From Deinococcales bacterium (GTDB taxonomy: Bacteria; Deinococcota; Deinococci; Deinococcales; Deinococcaceae): DNA of 7,337 nt. The position numbers were made by a program, and so were the translations under genes. Below the pieces are notes generated by a model. The model saw nothing but the letters and a program-made list of their open reading frames with translations, had not been told where the DNA came from and ran no database searches. The stretch is taken from contig JACMOA010000113.1 of assembly GCA_014378225.1 (NCBI GenBank), positions 1 through 7,337 of the forward strand. The letters run 5' to 3'. Shown here in pieces: positions 5,648 to 7,337 of this stretch (position 1 is the first letter of the stretch; every line of letters begins with the position of its first letter).

Positions 5648-5676
5648 ATTATAGCGCACCGCTCGAGTTTTGTCAC
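5648..5676 (-). promoter_or_regulatory. Promoter of the rimP-nusA-ylxR-infB operon
   Basis: The -35 box GTGACA (5671-5676, five of six matches to TTGACA), a 17-bp spacer and a perfect -10 box TATAAT (5648-5653) form a near-consensus housekeeping promoter on the minus strand. Transcription would begin near 5641, giving a ~170-nt leader before the TTG start of rimP. The spacer contains a CTCGAG (5662-5667). The promoter lies 25 bp after the stop of the upstream glycosidase gene, so the operon has its own start. Confidence 0.85.
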
Positions 5677-5701
5677 GGGCGGGAACTTCCCTGTTCTGGC
5701 G

Positions 5702-7337
5702 CTACACTATCTCAAACGATTCCCCCTGAAACAGCGCTCGAGCCTGCACCGTTCCCCAATCTTCGGGAACCCCGTTGCGGTTGCCTTTGATTCCTGGACC
5801 AAACCCCAGCGTAGCCCATAGATACGCAAACGGCGGGGCGGCGTCCCAGGCCTGCGGGTGGCAGCCGGCCGGGTAGGGAACCGGGGGCGAGGCGGGCAAA
5901 CCCTCGATTTCCTCCCTACGAAACCCGGCGTACAGCTCCGGCAAACGGGCATCTGGGATGATGGCCGCACTCTCGAGCTGACTCAGGGCCAGGGTTTTGA
6001 GTGGCTCGAGAAGGCCGTAGCGGGCCAGTCCCAGCGCGATGAGGGCGTTGTCGTGCGGCCAGACACTGCCGTTGTGATACGAAACCGGGTTGTAGCGCGG
6101 TTCGCCTTCGGCCAGAGTGCGAATGCCCCAGCCGGACCACATTTCGCTCGAGAATAGCGTTTCGGCCACTTTAGGGGCCAACTCGTCCGGCACAATTCCG
6201 GCCCACAGTGCGTGTCCAGCGTTAGAAACCTTCACTCGAGCCGGTTCTTTTTGGGCATTGAGAGCGTGTGCGTAAGTCCCCAGAGTCTCGAGCCAGAAGT
6301 GTTGCTGGAATTTTTCACGTAATATTAAAGCTTTCTGTTTGTACTCAAGTGCTTTTTCAGGTTGCTCGAGCGCGGTGTACACCTTTGCGGCGCTGATATA
6401 AGCCCGGTAAGCGTAAGCCTGTACCTCGACTACGGCAATCGGAGCTTCCAAGTCCTGCCCCGCTTCATCAAAGGTGCTATCGCCGGAATCCTTCCACACC
6501 ATATTGGTCATACCCCCCTTGTGAGGGCTGTACTCGATAAAGCCGTCCCCGTCTGGGTCAGCGTCTGGTCCTGCCATCCACTCGAGCGCGGCTTCCAAAT
6601 TAGGCTGCAGATTCCGAACGGTCTCGAGGTCCCCGGTCCACTCGAGATAATCGCCCAGCAAACATACCCACAGGGGTGTAGCGTCCACGGTGCCGTAATA
6701 GGTGGTAAAGGGAGTACGCCCAGTTTGGCTGGCCTCGCCGTCGCGCTGCTCGTGTAAAATCTTGCCAGGAGCCTCGAGCGTTTTGGCTACGGTGTTCTTG
6801 CCCTGAAACGCCGCCAGATAGCTCAGAACGCCTTTGGCAATGTTTGGATACCACGGGATAGTCATCAGGGCCACGATGATGGAGTCGCGCCCAAAGGGGG
6901 TCACGTACCAGGGAATGCCCGCTGCCGGAAAGTCGCCGTAAGCGGTGTCAAACAGCAGTGAACGCAAGTCTTCACTGGCGCGGTCAAACACCCGCTGAAT
7001 GAGTCGGTTGCCCACTTTGATGCTGGCCTGAGCACGCCAGTCGCGGTATTCCTGGGCCAGTGCGCTTTCCTCGAGCCGATTTCCCGTTTGTCCGTTTTTG
7101 AAAGTGGTGGCCTTAATGGTCAGCTCGAGGGAACCTTCCTGGGGAATCTGCCAGCGTATTTTACGCCCAGTGATGGGGCGCTCTTCACCCTTCTCGTGGG
7201 TGGCTCCCGGCAAGTCCAGGGTGGCCATGGTTTGCCGCTCCTCGAGCACTTCATCCTCCTCGAGCACTTCCCCCATTGGCTCGAGGGTCACTTTCACCAT
7301 GCGGCGCACCCCATCTCCTCCGGTGTAAGCGTACACC
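5702..7337 (-). CDS. Amylo-alpha-1,6-glucosidase / glycogen debranching-type glycoside hydrolase, 5' end outside the window
   Basis: The frame is open to the right edge; the GTG at 7336 is merely the first such codon seen, so the true start lies outside. The 544 visible residues (numbered from 7336) cover an N-terminal beta-rich region (to about 75) and an (alpha/alpha)6-type catalytic domain. Conserved segments are PWYVTPFGRDS (142-152), GGMTNMVWKDSGDS (274-287), SYHNGSVWPHDN (419-430) and PAGCHPQAWDAAPP (489-502). These occur in the family annotated as glycogen debranching or amylo-alpha-1,6-glucosidase (MGH1-like hydrolases), acting on alpha-1,6 branches of glycogen or related glucans. I cannot assign the catalytic acids with certainty. 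The full family length is about 650-720 residues. Sixteen CTCGAG copies fall in it. I saw no clear intrinsic terminator after the stop; the operon promoter begins 25 bp beyond. The family is firm, the exact substrate is not. Confidence 0.88.
   Translation of the reverse strand, partial: VYAYTGGDGVRRMVKVTLEPMGEVLEEDEVLEERQTMATLDLPGATHEKGEERPITGRKIRWQIPQEGSLELTIKATTFKNGQTGNRLEESALAQEYRDWRAQASIKVGNRLIQRVFDRASEDLRSLLFDTAYGDFPAAGIPWYVTPFGRDSIIVALMTIPWYPNIAKGVLSYLAAFQGKNTVAKTLEAPGKILHEQRDGEASQTGRTPFTTYYGTVDATPLWVCLLGDYLEWTGDLETVRNLQPNLEAALEWMAGPDADPDGDGFIEYSPHKGGMTNMVWKDSGDSTFDEAGQDLEAPIAVVEVQAYAYRAYISAAKVYTALEQPEKALEYKQKALILREKFQQHFWLETLGTYAHALNAQKEPARVKVSNAGHALWAGIVPDELAPKVAETLFSSEMWSGWGIRTLAEGEPRYNPVSYHNGSVWPHDNALIALGLARYGLLEPLKTLALSQLESAAIIPDARLPELYAGFRREEIEGLPASPPVPYPAGCHPQAWDAAPPFAYLWATLGFGPGIKGNRNGVPEDWGTVQARALFQGESFEIV

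Larger units (their letters stand above)
8..7285. repeat. Highly iterated palindrome CTCGAG, 59 copies
   Basis: Copies start at 8, 71, 308, 528, 674, 735, 851, 929, 1025, 1059, 1606, 1649, 1825, 1879, 1927, 1983, 2222, 2299, 2627, 2921, 2951, 3029, 3070, 3186, 3228, 3283, 3380, 3528, 3623, 4058, 4180, 4284, 4369, 4656, 4731, 4986, 5101, 5251, 5293, 5410, 5530, 5555, 5662, 5737, 5972, 6005, 6147, 6235, 6287, 6365, 6581, 6623, 6641, 6773, 7070, 7124, 7241, 7259 and 7280. Chance predicts about two. By segment: asd 6, infB-asd gap 4, infB 13, ylxR-infB gap 2, ylxR 4, nusA 6, rimP-nusA gap 1, rimP 4, leader gap 3, glycosidase 16. In infB six copies read Leu-Glu, six Ser-Ser or Ser-Arg, and one is centred on an Arg codon, so protein sequence does not explain them. 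Confidence 0.95.

Noticed and set aside
5684..5700. Terminator of the glycosidase gene at the GGGAAGTTCCC palindrome
   Set aside because: The stem is only four to five pairs with a minimal loop and there is no T run after it.

Overview
The window is chromosomal DNA of a Deinococcus-type bacterium (Deinococcota, most likely Deinococcales). The evidence is the protein sequences: the IF-2 N-terminus ([14 protein letters not shown]), the IF-2 C-terminal domains and the NusA core all read like Deinococcus/Thermus orthologues. Base composition looks moderately GC-rich, lower than in many Deinococcus. Genus-level placement is inference from remembered family sequences, not from a search.

All recognised genes lie on the minus strand, so transcription runs from right to left. 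From the right edge: the C-terminal 544 residues of an amylo-alpha-1,6-glucosidase/glycogen-debranching-type glycoside hydrolase (5702-7337, 5' end outside the window); a 229-bp gap with a near-consensus promoter and a structured leader; then the conserved transcription/translation cluster rimP (5029-5472), nusA (3711-4901), ylxR (3265-3708) and infB (1270-3135); then a 464-bp gap rich in hairpins that ends in an intrinsic terminator; and finally asd, aspartate-semialdehyde dehydrogenase (1-805, 3' end outside the window). rimP (30S maturation), nusA (elongation/termination factor), ylxR (small RNA-binding protein) and infB (initiation factor 2) form the classical nusA-infB operon. The two flanking genes are metabolic and probably transcribed separately.

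Three layers lie over the genes. (1) The palindrome CTCGAG occurs 59 times, about once per 124 bp where about two copies are expected. It is found in every gene, every intergenic gap and all three codon frames, so it is a highly iterated palindrome. (2) Three low-complexity islands (821-922, 3533-3705, 4919-5030) each form an imperfect inverted repeat around a CTCGAG-containing centre, but each uses a different set of short words. One has become the first ~60 codons of ylxR. (3) Two non-coding segments look like functional RNA: a rimP leader with a terminator-like hairpin abutting the ribosome binding site, and a possible ~280-nt structured RNA between infB and asd with its own promoter-like boxes, compatible multi-helix folding and a terminator.

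No tRNA, rRNA, CRISPR array, transposase or phage gene was seen.
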